Translations under genes and position numbers: made by a program
Notes under the pieces: generated by a model
What the model saw: only the letters and a program-made list of their open reading frames with translations
What the model was told of the DNA's origin: nothing
The model's database searches: none
NCBI GenBank assembly: GCA_947380295.1
Contig: CANCQK010000005.1
Coordinates: 1 to 64,000 of the forward strand
DNA from: Bdellovibrionales bacterium
Lineage (GTDB): Bacteria; Bdellovibrionota; UBA1018
DNA length: 64,000 nucleotides
Direction: 5' to 3'
Part shown: one piece after another, positions 42,884-51,452 of the stretch
Position numbering within the stretch: position 1 is the stretch's first letter
How the letters are laid out: the number at the start of each line of letters is the position of its first letter

Positions 42884-43725
42884 GTGCTGCCAATGAACTG
42901 GGATCGCCTCTTTTCGAAATCGATCAAGTCTCCTCTAGTTTAGGTTTTGGGCCAAAAGCCGGAGTTTCCTGGGTTCTGAAGGATGTATCACTGACTTTGC
43001 ATGAGGGTGAGTTGAAGGCACTCCTAGGGCCGAATGGATCAGGCAAGACGACTCTTTTGAAGCTTTTGGCCGGCCTAATTGCTCTGCCCTCAGGGGGGGC
43101 TCGAAATTTAATTCACTCCAAAGGGCGTGCCTTGCAATCCCTCATTCCTCGGGAGAGGGCCAAGGTGGTCACATTAGTGGGATCTGAATTTTATACGGAG
43201 TTTCCTCTGACGGTTGCACAGGCTGTTTCGTTGGGGCGGACGTGTTGGCAAGGGGCTCACGTCAGTGATCAGGAGGTAGTTGAAGAGGCTCTGGAGCGAT
43301 GCCTTTGCAGGAATCTGCGTGAACGAGATTTAAGGTCTCTCAGTGGAGGCCAAAGACAACTCGTGGGGTTGGCGCGAGCCATTGCTCAATCGCCCGAGAT
43401 CCTCCTTCTGGATGAGTCATTGTCCAAGATGGATTTAGATCATCAATATCGAGTCTCTGAAATGCTAAAGAGCTGGGCTCAAACTCTAAAAAAGGGTGTC
43501 CTTTGCGTTTCTCATGATCTTTCTTGGGTCTCTCAGTGGGCAGACTCAGCGATTTGGTTAAAGGCAGGCGAAGTTGTGGCTGACGGAGAAACTTTAGAGA
43601 TGCTCAAGCCCGAAGTTCTGTCTCAAATTTATCCGGGCCTCGAGGCACAGACTCAAAAGAAAATGGTGAGCCCTACTTGGTGTGCAGTAGCCAAGACAGG
43701 TGAGAGAGTACGGGAGATTCCGTAG
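42880..43725 (+). CDS. ABC importer ATPase, BtuD/FecE-like
   Basis: ATP-binding subunit of 281 residues. Walker A GPNGSGKTTLLK, signature SLSGGQRQLVGLARA, Walker B LLLDESL, D-loop and switch histidine in VSHDLSW are all present. The TTG start at 42880 overlaps the permease stop (TTGA), so translation is coupled. The last 73 nt (43653-43725) lie antisense to the end of the next gene on the minus strand. The C-terminal 24 residues from there are beyond the catalytic core and may be dispensable. Confidence 0.92.
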   Translation: MSAANELGSPLFEIDQVSSSLGFGPKAGVSWVLKDVSLTLHEGELKALLGPNGSGKTTLLKLLAGLIALPSGGARNLIHSKGRALQSLIPRERAKVVTLVGSEFYTEFPLTVAQAVSLGRTCWQGAHVSDQEVVEEALERCLCRNLRERDLRSLSGGQRQLVGLARAIAQSPEILLLDESLSKMDLDHQYRVSEMLKSWAQTLKKGVLCVSHDLSWVSQWADSAIWLKAGEVVADGETLEMLKPEVLSQIYPGLEAQTQKKMVSPTWCAVAKTGERVREIP

Positions 43726-44534
43726 TCGACCGAAATCTTAGGTGCTAGCCAGCCAAGGCCTGCTCCAAATCCGTTACCGCGAGCGGCTCTAAAAGGAATG
43801 AGTGAGTTTCGAAATTCTCCGAAGCGGAGGTAAAAGTCGGAGAAAACAGTAAATTCTAAGCCAGCTTCATAGCCCCAGTTTTGGCCTGACGGAAGAGCAG
43901 GGACCCAGTGCGGGTCAATAAAAAGTGATACGATCGACATTGCATTGATTTTGGTTCCCAAAATCCACTCTCGATAATACCCGAGATCAGCGTGGTTTTG
44001 GAATAGGTTGTCCACCATAATCGCCGCTTGAAACCAGTCTGTAGCGATCCCCGTGAAGGAAAGTGTGGACTCAAAATGGCGATCGTTAGTTCCCGCTGGA
44101 AGAATGATTTTTGCTCCCAGGCCAAATCCAAGTCGATCAATCACGCTTTTAGAGGCTCCAATGTGGACAATAGAACTGTCCCCACGTTTAGTAAAACCTA
44201 CACCTGCCTGAAACAGTGCATCTTTTGATCCATCCAGGATCGATAGATTATATCCCGTCCCTGATTCAGCGCTCTGCCCTACTTCGTTGAGTTGGTCTGT
44301 TCCATGCCAAAGGTAACTTGAGCCGAAGCTCCGGTAGGGAATAAATGAGGTAAATGAAGGATTCATGTAAATGGCGTCGTTCAGCAGAGGGTTTGCGTGC
44401 CCTGCTCCCCCGAGTCCCATGGTTCTTGATGATTGAAAATCAGAGCAATCACCCCGATCTGGTTTTAGGCAAAAAGCCAAGAAAAACGCAAAAAACAGCC
44501 CGAAGCAATGGTATTTCAAGGGGTTTTTAAACAT
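43653..44534 (-). CDS. Predicted outer-membrane beta-barrel protein
   Basis: Protein of 293 residues with a signal-like N-terminus (CFGLFFAFFLAF). The start of the mature part, TMGLGGAGHANPLLNDAIYM followed by NPS, resembles the FadL/PorV/TraF-like beta-barrels. The body alternates short hydrophobic and polar segments with many aromatic residues and ends in F, as expected for an outer-membrane protein. Function unknown; its overlap with the ABC importer genes could be chance or mark a linked uptake path. Its 3' 73 nt are antisense to the ATPase gene. Confidence 0.65.
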   Translation of the reverse strand: MFKNPLKYHCFGLFFAFFLAFCLKPDRGDCSDFQSSRTMGLGGAGHANPLLNDAIYMNPSFTSFIPYRSFGSSYLWHGTDQLNEVGQSAESGTGYNLSILDGSKDALFQAGVGFTKRGDSSIVHIGASKSVIDRLGFGLGAKIILPAGTNDRHFESTLSFTGIATDWFQAAIMVDNLFQNHADLGYYREWILGTKINAMSIVSLFIDPHWVPALPSGQNWGYEAGLEFTVFSDFYLRFGEFRNSLIPFRAARGNGFGAGLGWLAPKISVDYGISRTLSPVLATAHQVGLTIFF

Positions 44535-44582
44535 ATTTAGCCTTTACTTCATTTAAGATTTAGGTTAAAGGTCTCCGTTCTT

Positions 44583-44957
44583 ATGGCATTAGGCAAGGAA
44601 AAGATCGAGATCTACCGGAAAAAATTGACGTTCAGACGTGAGACTTTGGCAGAAGAGTTGCGTCAAGCTACGGCACAACTCATCAATGATGAGTCCTATT
44701 ATACGGATTCGGTCGACCAAGCCGCCGCTGATACGGACAAAAATTTTACGCTCCAGATGAAAAACCGCGACCGTGATGTGCTTTGGCAGATTGACGAAGC
44801 GATCAAGCGATTGGATGACGGGTCATTCGGCGAGTGTGAGCGTTGCGACGAAGCCATTTCCGAAGGTCGAATTGAGGCTTTTCCTTTTACTACTCTTTGC
44901 ATCGATTGCAAAGCCGAGCTAGAGTCCGAAGAACATCGATTCCCGGGTCGGAACTGA
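44583..44957 (+). CDS. dksA: DksA/TraR-family RNA polymerase-binding protein
   Basis: Regulator of 124 residues. An N-terminal coiled-coil with a DQAAADTD-like tip (residues 50-57) enters the RNA polymerase secondary channel. The C4 zinc finger is GECERCDEAI (two Cys) and TLCIDCKAE (two Cys). The family, with ppGpp, adjusts rRNA and amino-acid gene transcription. At 124 residues it is shorter than E. coli DksA (151), like many DksA-type proteins of delta-type bacteria. It is followed 33 bases later by galU. Confidence 0.9.
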   Translation: MALGKEKIEIYRKKLTFRRETLAEELRQATAQLINDESYYTDSVDQAAADTDKNFTLQMKNRDRDVLWQIDEAIKRLDDGSFGECERCDEAISEGRIEAFPFTTLCIDCKAELESEEHRFPGRN

Positions 44958-44990
44958 ACCGCCGCCTCCCGGGTTAGTCCAGGAGGTCAA

Positions 44991-45869
44991 ATGTCTCAAC
45001 TTAGAGTTCGTAAAGCCGTGATCCCGGCTGCTGGTTTAGGTACCCGGTTCCTACCTGCTACAAAAGCAATCCCTAAAGAAATGATCCCCATCGTCGATGT
45101 GCCAATGATTCAGCACATTGTAGAGGAAGCAGTTCGTTCCGGCATACATGATGTGATTCTAGTGACTGCTCGTCACAAAGAAGCCATCGAAAATCATTTT
45201 GATTTTAATTTTGAACTCGAAGAAAGTCTTGAGCAGAAGCAGAAAAAAGATCTGGCTGAAATTTCCCGTTCGATTGGGCGACTTTGCAATCTGATCTCCG
45301 TCCGACAAAAAGCCCCAATGGGTCTCGGGCATGCAGTTCTCTGCGCGGCTCCTGCTGTGGGGCACGAGCCTTTTGCCGTCCTGCTCGGGGATGATCTGAT
45401 TGACTCCGAGGTCCCCTGTACGCGCCAGTTGATGGAGATTTATGAAAGTCAGGAAGCCTCCGTTGTGGGTGTGATGGAGGTGGCTCAGGATCAGGTCTCA
45501 AAGTACGGCATAGTGGGTGGAAAAACTTTACGACCTGGCCTCATTGAAGTGGATCAGCTGGTTGAAAAGCCAACGCCTGAGTTAGCTCCGTCTCGCTATG
45601 CCATTCCGGGGCGGTATGTTCTCTCCCCTCGAATTTTCGAATGCCTTAAAAATACCAAACCGGGAAAGGGTGGAGAAATACAGTTGACTGATGGACTCCA
45701 GCTTTTAGCCCGCGTCGAACGCCTTCTGGCGTATGAATTTGAAGGGACTCGCTATGATACGGGAGATCGTCTAGGATTGATTGATGCAACCCTGGCTTAT
45801 GCTCTGAAACGACCCGAGTTGGCTCCGGGGGTGCAGGAGCTGCTGAGGAAGCACCTTCGAGGAAGCTAA
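44991..45869 (+). CDS. galU: UTP-glucose-1-phosphate uridylyltransferase
   Basis: Makes UDP-glucose from glucose-1-phosphate and UTP for LPS and other glycans, 292 residues. VIPAAGLGTRFLPATKAIPK is the nucleotide-binding signature, and EMIPIVDVPMIQHIVEE and GLGHAVLCA are typical. Near the end the sugar-binding motif YDTGDRLGLI is conserved. AGGAGG at 44981-44986 sits well before the ATG. It is two bases from the next gene. Confidence 0.96.
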   Translation: MSQLRVRKAVIPAAGLGTRFLPATKAIPKEMIPIVDVPMIQHIVEEAVRSGIHDVILVTARHKEAIENHFDFNFELEESLEQKQKKDLAEISRSIGRLCNLISVRQKAPMGLGHAVLCAAPAVGHEPFAVLLGDDLIDSEVPCTRQLMEIYESQEASVVGVMEVAQDQVSKYGIVGGKTLRPGLIEVDQLVEKPTPELAPSRYAIPGRYVLSPRIFECLKNTKPGKGGEIQLTDGLQLLARVERLLAYEFEGTRYDTGDRLGLIDATLAYALKRPELAPGVQELLRKHLRGS

Positions 45870-45871
45870 CT

Positions 45872-46660
45872 ATGCAAAAACTGAATCGAATCGCAAAACT
45901 CTTGTTCATCTTACAGGTCGTTGCTTTATTCGGAACGTTAGGTCACGCATATATTCCACCCTCTGCTTTTATTGTGAAAACTTGGGTTGGAAAACATGCC
46001 CACCACAAGAAGTTCAAGCAAAAAACTCTGGTGATCACAGGAGATAAGAGGCAGGGAGCGACGGATCATTTCAAGGAACTGTTTGTCCTCTCGGAAGGAG
46101 GAGTTGCCCGGAGCTGGGCAATGAATGATTCCGATCAAGTCTTGTACTATCAAGAACGAGGACTTAAGCAGTTGTCGCTCCCTTCTCAGCTTCTATTTAA
46201 TTCAGACTCGAGTGATCTGATGCGCCATCTAGTTGAAAAGGGAATTCCTATTTTAACCAATCCCCAGCCGGAAAAAGTTGAACAAGAATATCTCAAGAGA
46301 ATGAATGATTCGGTATCATGGGTGATTTCTCAAAAGCCCCTACAAAAAGATGGGCCTCAAGTTTGGTTTGAGAAGGACACTTTTTTTCCCCTTCGGTTAG
46401 TTTTTTCGACCTCGGAAAGTTCTCGGACCTACGATCTTAACTATGAGAATTTTAGGAGAGATTACTTGATTCCGCGCTCCCTGACCCTTCGTGGGAGTTC
46501 AGGAGAGGTCGTGTTGACGGGGCAGGTGCAAGATTTTGGGATTCAGTCGGATATTCCAAAGGCGCTCAGAAGCAGTGCTCCGGGATGGACACCGCTTGGA
46601 GAATCTGCTTCGGCTAATTTGAAGACCTTAATTCAAACCTACTACCAAAGTCTTCGATAG
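45872..46660 (+). CDS. Unidentified exported protein
   Basis: Protein of 262 residues with a signal peptide (LLFILQVVALFGTLGHA, cleavage near residue 26). The mature part is soluble-looking, with many charged residues and a beta-rich central region (VWFEKDTFFPLRLVFST, then RTYDLNYENFRRDYLIPRSL). The latter half loosely resembles LolA/LolB-type folds, where a barrel of this kind receives a lipid, but I cannot assign a family. It follows galU by two bases and precedes priA, so is co-transcribed with housekeeping genes. Confidence 0.6.
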   Translation: MQKLNRIAKLLFILQVVALFGTLGHAYIPPSAFIVKTWVGKHAHHKKFKQKTLVITGDKRQGATDHFKELFVLSEGGVARSWAMNDSDQVLYYQERGLKQLSLPSQLLFNSDSSDLMRHLVEKGIPILTNPQPEKVEQEYLKRMNDSVSWVISQKPLQKDGPQVWFEKDTFFPLRLVFSTSESSRTYDLNYENFRRDYLIPRSLTLRGSSGEVVLTGQVQDFGIQSDIPKALRSSAPGWTPLGESASANLKTLIQTYYQSLR

Positions 46661-46690
46661 CGGCATGACCGCATTTTGACGAGGTTCATT

Positions 46691-48715
46691 TTGGAGTCTC
46701 AGCAAATCTTATCCGTAGCGGTTCCTCGTCCCTTAGACGGACTGTTTACTTATCGACTGCCAGAGCGGCTGAGTTCAAGAGTTGAAGTTGGCGGATTTGT
46801 TCGGGTGCCTTTTGGTAAGGCCACTTTAGATGCGTTTGTTGTTGAGCCTCCTAAGTCGGCAAGTGAGCTGCCCCCTGGTCTTGAGTGGGATAAATTAAAA
46901 GAGGTTGAAGACGTTCTTAGCGATGTACCTAAAATGGCTCAGGACGTCTTGAGTTTGTGTCGTTGGGCACACGACTATTATTTTGCCCCTCTAGGGGAGG
47001 TGCTTGCGTGTGCCGCTCCGATGCTCAACTCAGACGTTCGTAAGCTCAAGCGTCCAGCCAAAAAAATAGCTTTTTCTGGCGCAATGGCTCGAAGTGTCAA
47101 CCTCACCGCGGATCAGTTACATGTGATTGAGCAGTTCGATCAGCTCCGACAACTCAGACTGGGAAAGACGGCTCTTTTGCACGGCGTTACGGGTAGCGGA
47201 AAAACAGAAGTTTACATTGAACTGGCTCGTAAGGCACTTGCTGATGGGCAAGGCGTTTTGGTTTTGCTGCCTGAGATTGCTCTTACCCCCCAACTTCACC
47301 GAAGATTTGAAGAGAGTCTAGGGGAGCCTGTAGGACTTTGGCACTCCGCGATGCCAGCAGCTAAACGGCGAGATTTGAATCAATCTTTAGCTGAGGGTGA
47401 AGTTCGTGTGGTGGTGGGAGCACGTTCTGGGATTTTTGCCCCCTTGCAGAATTTAGGTCTAATTGTAGTCGATGAGGAGCATGATGCTAGCTACAAACAA
47501 GAGGATCGAGTGAGATACCATGCTCGTGATCTTGCCGTGGTTCGAGGAAAGTTCACTCAATCACTCGTGGTGCTTGGATCAGCGACCCCAAGTTTGGAAA
47601 GTTTGGAGCGGGTGAAAGAGGGCCGGTATGCTCTGGGTGAGCTCAAACACCGTGTCGGAGCGCATGGTCTGCCTTCGGTCGAAATCGTTGATCTCAAAAC
47701 GGAAGAAAAAGTTCAGGGTACCCAAGCCCCACTTTCAGTGCTCGCTTTAAGTCGAATCCAAGAAACCTTAGATGCTGGCCATCAAGTCATCGTTTACCTA
47801 AATCGGAGAGGCTTTGCGGCCTACTTGCTTTGTAAAGATTGTGGAACAGTGAGCGAGTGCAGTCATTGCTCAATTTCGTTAGCTGTTCATCGGTCGAAAC
47901 GGCAGCTGAAATGCCATCATTGTGGTTATTTTGAATCTATTCCTTTTAACTGCAAGGGGTGTCGGGGAACTCACCTTCAAGCCATGGGAGCAGGCACGGA
48001 GAGTCTTGAGGACGACCTGCCCAAGTTAATTCAAGGGGCTAGGATTGCTCGACTCGATCGAGACCTGGTGACGAGTGCCTCCCGACTGAATGAGATTTTG
48101 GATCGTTTCAGATCAGGGCAATCCAACCTGCTTTTGGGGACTCAGCTCTTAGTGAAAGGACACGACTTTCCCAACGTTACCCTGGTGGTGGTGGTTTTGG
48201 CAGACTCGCTCTTTAGGTGGCCAGACTTTCGAGCGCCCGAAAGAGCATTTCAAATTTTGAAGCAGGTTTCGGGTCGGGCTGGGCGGGGAGAGAAATCAGG
48301 AACTGTACTCATTCAAGCCTTTGACGCGGAGCATCCGGTTTTGCAAGTAGTTTCGGGCCGGCAAAGCGAGGAGAGCTTTTTCGAGACGGAGCGGGAGCTC
48401 AGAATGGCGCTCCATTACCCGCCATTTGGTCGTATTGCTCGACTGAGGGTAGAAGGGCTTGATCAAGCTCAAGTCAGCCGGGCTGCTCTCAGTCTAGGGG
48501 ATCTTTTGCGATCGGAGTTTCCTCTGGGGTCTGGACTGGATGTGTTGGGTCCGAGTGAGGCTTTTTTGGAGAAGTCGAACGGGATTTTTCGATGGGACCT
48601 TTTGCTTAAAGCCAGGGAAGTTCAAGTTTTGCAGAAGGCACTCCGATACTCTAAACGAGTGAGTAAGGCGAGTAAGCAACGAACTCAGATCGATGTTGAT
48701 CCTTATGGTGTTTAA
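46691..48715 (+). CDS. priA: Primosomal protein N' (PriA helicase)
   Basis: Replication-restart superfamily 2 helicase, about 674 residues. Walker A is LHGVTGSGKTEVYIE, the DEAH-like motif is IVVDEEHDASYKQEDRVRYH, and AVVRGK and LGSATPSLES follow. The zinc module has CKDCGTVSECSHCS and CHHCGYFESIPFNCKGC, full cysteine sets. The frame is open to TTG 46676, but GAGG at 46681-46684 sits six bases before TTG 46691, so that is the chosen start (MESQQILSVAVPRPL). It lies 31 bases after the preceding gene and 12 before the next. Confidence 0.95.
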   Translation: MESQQILSVAVPRPLDGLFTYRLPERLSSRVEVGGFVRVPFGKATLDAFVVEPPKSASELPPGLEWDKLKEVEDVLSDVPKMAQDVLSLCRWAHDYYFAPLGEVLACAAPMLNSDVRKLKRPAKKIAFSGAMARSVNLTADQLHVIEQFDQLRQLRLGKTALLHGVTGSGKTEVYIELARKALADGQGVLVLLPEIALTPQLHRRFEESLGEPVGLWHSAMPAAKRRDLNQSLAEGEVRVVVGARSGIFAPLQNLGLIVVDEEHDASYKQEDRVRYHARDLAVVRGKFTQSLVVLGSATPSLESLERVKEGRYALGELKHRVGAHGLPSVEIVDLKTEEKVQGTQAPLSVLALSRIQETLDAGHQVIVYLNRRGFAAYLLCKDCGTVSECSHCSISLAVHRSKRQLKCHHCGYFESIPFNCKGCRGTHLQAMGAGTESLEDDLPKLIQGARIARLDRDLVTSASRLNEILDRFRSGQSNLLLGTQLLVKGHDFPNVTLVVVVLADSLFRWPDFRAPERAFQILKQVSGRAGRGEKSGTVLIQAFDAEHPVLQVVSGRQSEESFFETERELRMALHYPPFGRIARLRVEGLDQAQVSRAALSLGDLLRSEFPLGSGLDVLGPSEAFLEKSNGIFRWDLLLKAREVQVLQKALRYSKRVSKASKQRTQIDVDPYGV

Positions 48716-48727
48716 AGGTCAGGCATT

Positions 48728-49618
48728 ATGGGTGAGAGAAAAACCACTTCAGAACAGGTTCGCAAAAAGATTGAAGATGCGATTTTGGTGGCTGCGGAAG
48801 ATCGCAAACGGAAGCTTCTGAGTCAACGGATCACTCTAGCTAAGAGCGGTGTTCAAGCTTTTCAAAAACACGATATGGGCACTGCCATCAAATCATTCGT
48901 GACTTACTTGAGGATTCTCGAGGATGTCAAAGGTGTGGATCATGGCGGACTAACCCCCCAGCACTTTGATATGAGGCTAGATCGTAATGAACTGATTATG
49001 ATTAGTGGAGTGTACTGGGACCTTTGTAAAATTTATGATCGAGTGAAGGTTGAGAATAAAGAGTTTCAGCAATTCATGCGAAAATACATCCAGTTCACCA
49101 AGGGGATGCCTTTTCAGGCAGTCTGTGCAGAAACCTTGAGAAAATACATTGCCAATGGAAAGCCAAAACATCCCAACGAGTTTAAAGCTGCTTATAAGAT
49201 TTTAGCAGTATCCCGGTGCTTTGTTGTGACCTCCCTGTTGGATGTGATTGATGAACCAGCTCTGCCAACGCTCAGACGTTTTAGAGATGAATTCTTAGCT
49301 CGGCAACCTTGGGGTCGTGGTTTTATTAGGTGGTATTATCGAAATGGTCCCCAGATTGCCCAACAGGTGGACGCACTCCATCCCGCTCTCAGAAGAGGTC
49401 TAGGTAAAATCGTGAGCTCTTTGGCTAAGATTACGAAACTTTTTCTAACGAATGAGAGTGCCCATTCGGCTGGGTCTGAAGGTGATCTTGAGTTCGTCCC
49501 AGCTTGGCAAAATGGAGTGCCACTCGTTAAAGTTGATCCAGAAAGAAAAGAAAACGACCACAGCGCGGCCTTTAATATTTCTTCTGGGGACATACCCCCA
49601 GGATCGACTGTCGTTTGA
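48728..49618 (+). CDS. CFI-box-like protein of unknown function
   Basis: Protein of 296 residues. The N-terminal ~150 residues are helical and charged. Residues about 161-210 (CFVVTSLLDVID, LRRFRDEFLARQPWGRGFIR and WYYRNGPQIAQQV) match the C-terminal CFI-box domain seen in diverse bacteria, where a Cys-Phe-Ile start, L-R-x-F-R-D and a YY-x-x-x-P-x-x-A pattern are typical. The final ~60 residues are low-complexity and polar. No catalytic motif is visible; function unknown. The last 174 nt (49445-49618) lie antisense to the end of lepB. It is 12 bases after priA. Confidence 0.65.
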   Translation: MGERKTTSEQVRKKIEDAILVAAEDRKRKLLSQRITLAKSGVQAFQKHDMGTAIKSFVTYLRILEDVKGVDHGGLTPQHFDMRLDRNELIMISGVYWDLCKIYDRVKVENKEFQQFMRKYIQFTKGMPFQAVCAETLRKYIANGKPKHPNEFKAAYKILAVSRCFVVTSLLDVIDEPALPTLRRFRDEFLARQPWGRGFIRWYYRNGPQIAQQVDALHPALRRGLGKIVSSLAKITKLFLTNESAHSAGSEGDLEFVPAWQNGVPLVKVDPERKENDHSAAFNISSGDIPPGSTVV

Positions 49619-50242
49619 ATAGTCTCGGTTGTCACCCATGACAAAAAACTGGTCTGCCGGAACTTGTCTGGGAGGGAAGTTTTCGCTAGCATAGCTTGCT
49701 TTGTCGATCATGAGCCTGTGATCCATCGTGTCCAGGTGCTCCATATAGAGCTCGAGGTTTGACAGGAGGTACTTGTCACTATCGAGGTTCTCGAAGGTTT
49801 GTTCGACGCTTGAGTCTTGAATTCGATCTCGAGTCACCATCTTGTTGTTGATGAAGAGAATCTTGTTCCTCATTTCAATCGTATCGCCAGGAAGTCCAAT
49901 GACGCGCTTGATGAAGTAGATTTTTTCGTTCTCCGGCCACCTGAATACGATGATATCTCCCCGTTTCGGGTTTTCTCGCTTGAAAATGTAGATCGGATCT
50001 CGGGTTAGGTCATCCGAAAAGGGTACCTTAAGGTCGTAGGCAAGCTTGTTGACCAAAATATGATCGCCGACCAAAAGGTTGGGAATCATTGAGCCCGATG
50101 GGATTTTGAAAGCTTCCAGAATGCTGGAGCGAAAGGTCAGAATAATTAGGATTGCTAGGCCTAGCGAAACAATGGTTTCAATAATCCATTCGGCGTTCGT
50201 TTGAGGTCGTTGCTCACTTTTCTGGTGGTCATTGCTGGTCAT
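49445..50242 (-). CDS. lepB: Signal peptidase I
   Basis: Inner-membrane serine peptidase that removes Sec signal peptides, about 265 residues. The anchor helix (IVSLGLAILIILTF) is near residue 30. The catalytic Ser is in PSGSMIP, the Lys in FIKRVIGLPGD, and the conserved box E is VMGDNRDYSNDSRSWGYVP. The C-terminus, AVVVFFSF to RPSRMGTL, is a usual ending, so the 174-nt overlap with the opposite gene is not a mis-called extension. The frame is open to TTG 50251; ATG 50240-50242 is preferred. No Shine-Dalgarno site is visible. Confidence 0.94.
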   Translation of the reverse strand: MTSNDHQKSEQRPQTNAEWIIETIVSLGLAILIILTFRSSILEAFKIPSGSMIPNLLVGDHILVNKLAYDLKVPFSDDLTRDPIYIFKRENPKRGDIIVFRWPENEKIYFIKRVIGLPGDTIEMRNKILFINNKMVTRDRIQDSSVEQTFENLDSDKYLLSNLELYMEHLDTMDHRLMIDKASYASENFPPRQVPADQFFVMGDNRDYSNDSRSWGYVPRRNIKGRAVVVFFSFWINFNEWHSILPSWDELKITFRPSRMGTLIR

Positions 50243-50326
50243 AATCGGCAAGACTAACTCGACTGACCATGATTTTGTAGAGAAATATCGAAGAATGTTG
50301 AATCGGTTTTTGATACACTTTTTTAT

Positions 50327-51403
50327 GTGAGACTGTTGGATCGTTATTTATTTGGGATTTTCGTTAGAAACTTGATCTTGTCCCTCGTGTCAATGATCGC
50401 ACTGTTCCTGTTTCAGGTGATCTCTGCTGGTTTGCTAGACCCTAAGTTTACGGTGGGGCAGCTGGTTTATTACCACCTGTTAAACACTCCCCAGATTCTC
50501 GTTCAGTCAGCAGGACCCGCGGTGCTGCTAGCTACAGTGATGACTCTCTCTGGTCTCTCAAGAACTCATGAGCTGATTGCTTATTATGCGATTGGGGTGA
50601 GTTTAAAGCGGATCATTGGACTGATTTTGTTTGTTGTGATGTCGACCTCGGTTCTGAATTGGGTCATGTCTGATCGCGTTCTGCCCGTCTTTTTCAAAAA
50701 GCGGACTGACTATTACATGCGGGAAATTCAGAAAAAGCAGGACTTTTTCTTGGATTTGCAGCGGGACAAGGTCTGGTATCGGTCCAAAAATATGATCTAC
50801 AACCTTCGAAGATTCGACCATCGGCTAAAAACAATTTTTGGGATTTCGGTTTTTACATTCGATGGAGACTTTAATCTCGTTGAGGTGATTGAGGCCCAAA
50901 AGGCTCAATTCGATGATCAGGGATGGAACCTAATCGATGGGACCGTTACGGTGTTCACCCCAGAAAGCCAGTTTCCATTGATCCAGGAGTTCAAAACGAA
51001 AAAGATGCAAATTGCCGAAACTCCAGCTGATTTCCAAGAAATCGATAAGGAGGTTGATGGCCTACGAACCGGAGATCTCAGGCGCTATGTGGAGCGGATG
51101 AAGGAAGCGGGTGCTGATACTAAGGCTTATGAAGTTAAACTCCACTCAAGAGCAAGCCTAAGTTTTATCCCGATTGTGATGCTTTTCTTGGCTGTGCCCT
51201 TTTCCTTGAAGTCAAGGAGGGAGGGGGGGGCTGCTAAGGATCTGGCTTTATGCCTGGCCGTGACATTTTTTTATTGGCTTTTTTACTCAGTCAGCTTATC
51301 TCTGGGAACCAGTGGTGCGTTGCCTCCTTGGCTCGCCGCATGGTTACCGAGTTTAATCTTCGTAGTCTTGGCGGCAACGCTCATTGCTCGTAAAGGCCGA
51401 TAG
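50327..51403 (+). CDS. LptF/LptG-family permease (YjgP/YjgQ)
   Basis: Inner-membrane permease of 358 residues of the LPS export (LptB2FG) family. Four hydrophobic helices at the start (about 12-130) and three near the end (about 270-355) flank a periplasmic beta-jellyroll-like domain (about 150-250), the LptF/G layout. LDRYLFGIFVRNLILSL is a usual start. LptF and LptG cannot be told apart here, and LptB is not in the window. The start is GTG at 50327 with no evident ribosome-binding site, diverging from lepB. Confidence 0.85.
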   Translation: MRLLDRYLFGIFVRNLILSLVSMIALFLFQVISAGLLDPKFTVGQLVYYHLLNTPQILVQSAGPAVLLATVMTLSGLSRTHELIAYYAIGVSLKRIIGLILFVVMSTSVLNWVMSDRVLPVFFKKRTDYYMREIQKKQDFFLDLQRDKVWYRSKNMIYNLRRFDHRLKTIFGISVFTFDGDFNLVEVIEAQKAQFDDQGWNLIDGTVTVFTPESQFPLIQEFKTKKMQIAETPADFQEIDKEVDGLRTGDLRRYVERMKEAGADTKAYEVKLHSRASLSFIPIVMLFLAVPFSLKSRREGGAAKDLALCLAVTFFYWLFYSVSLSLGTSGALPPWLAAWLPSLIFVVLAATLIARKGR

Positions 51404-51452
51404 TCTAGTCTAGACTTACACACGCAGGCCTGATACCCTGCAAAGAAATTCC

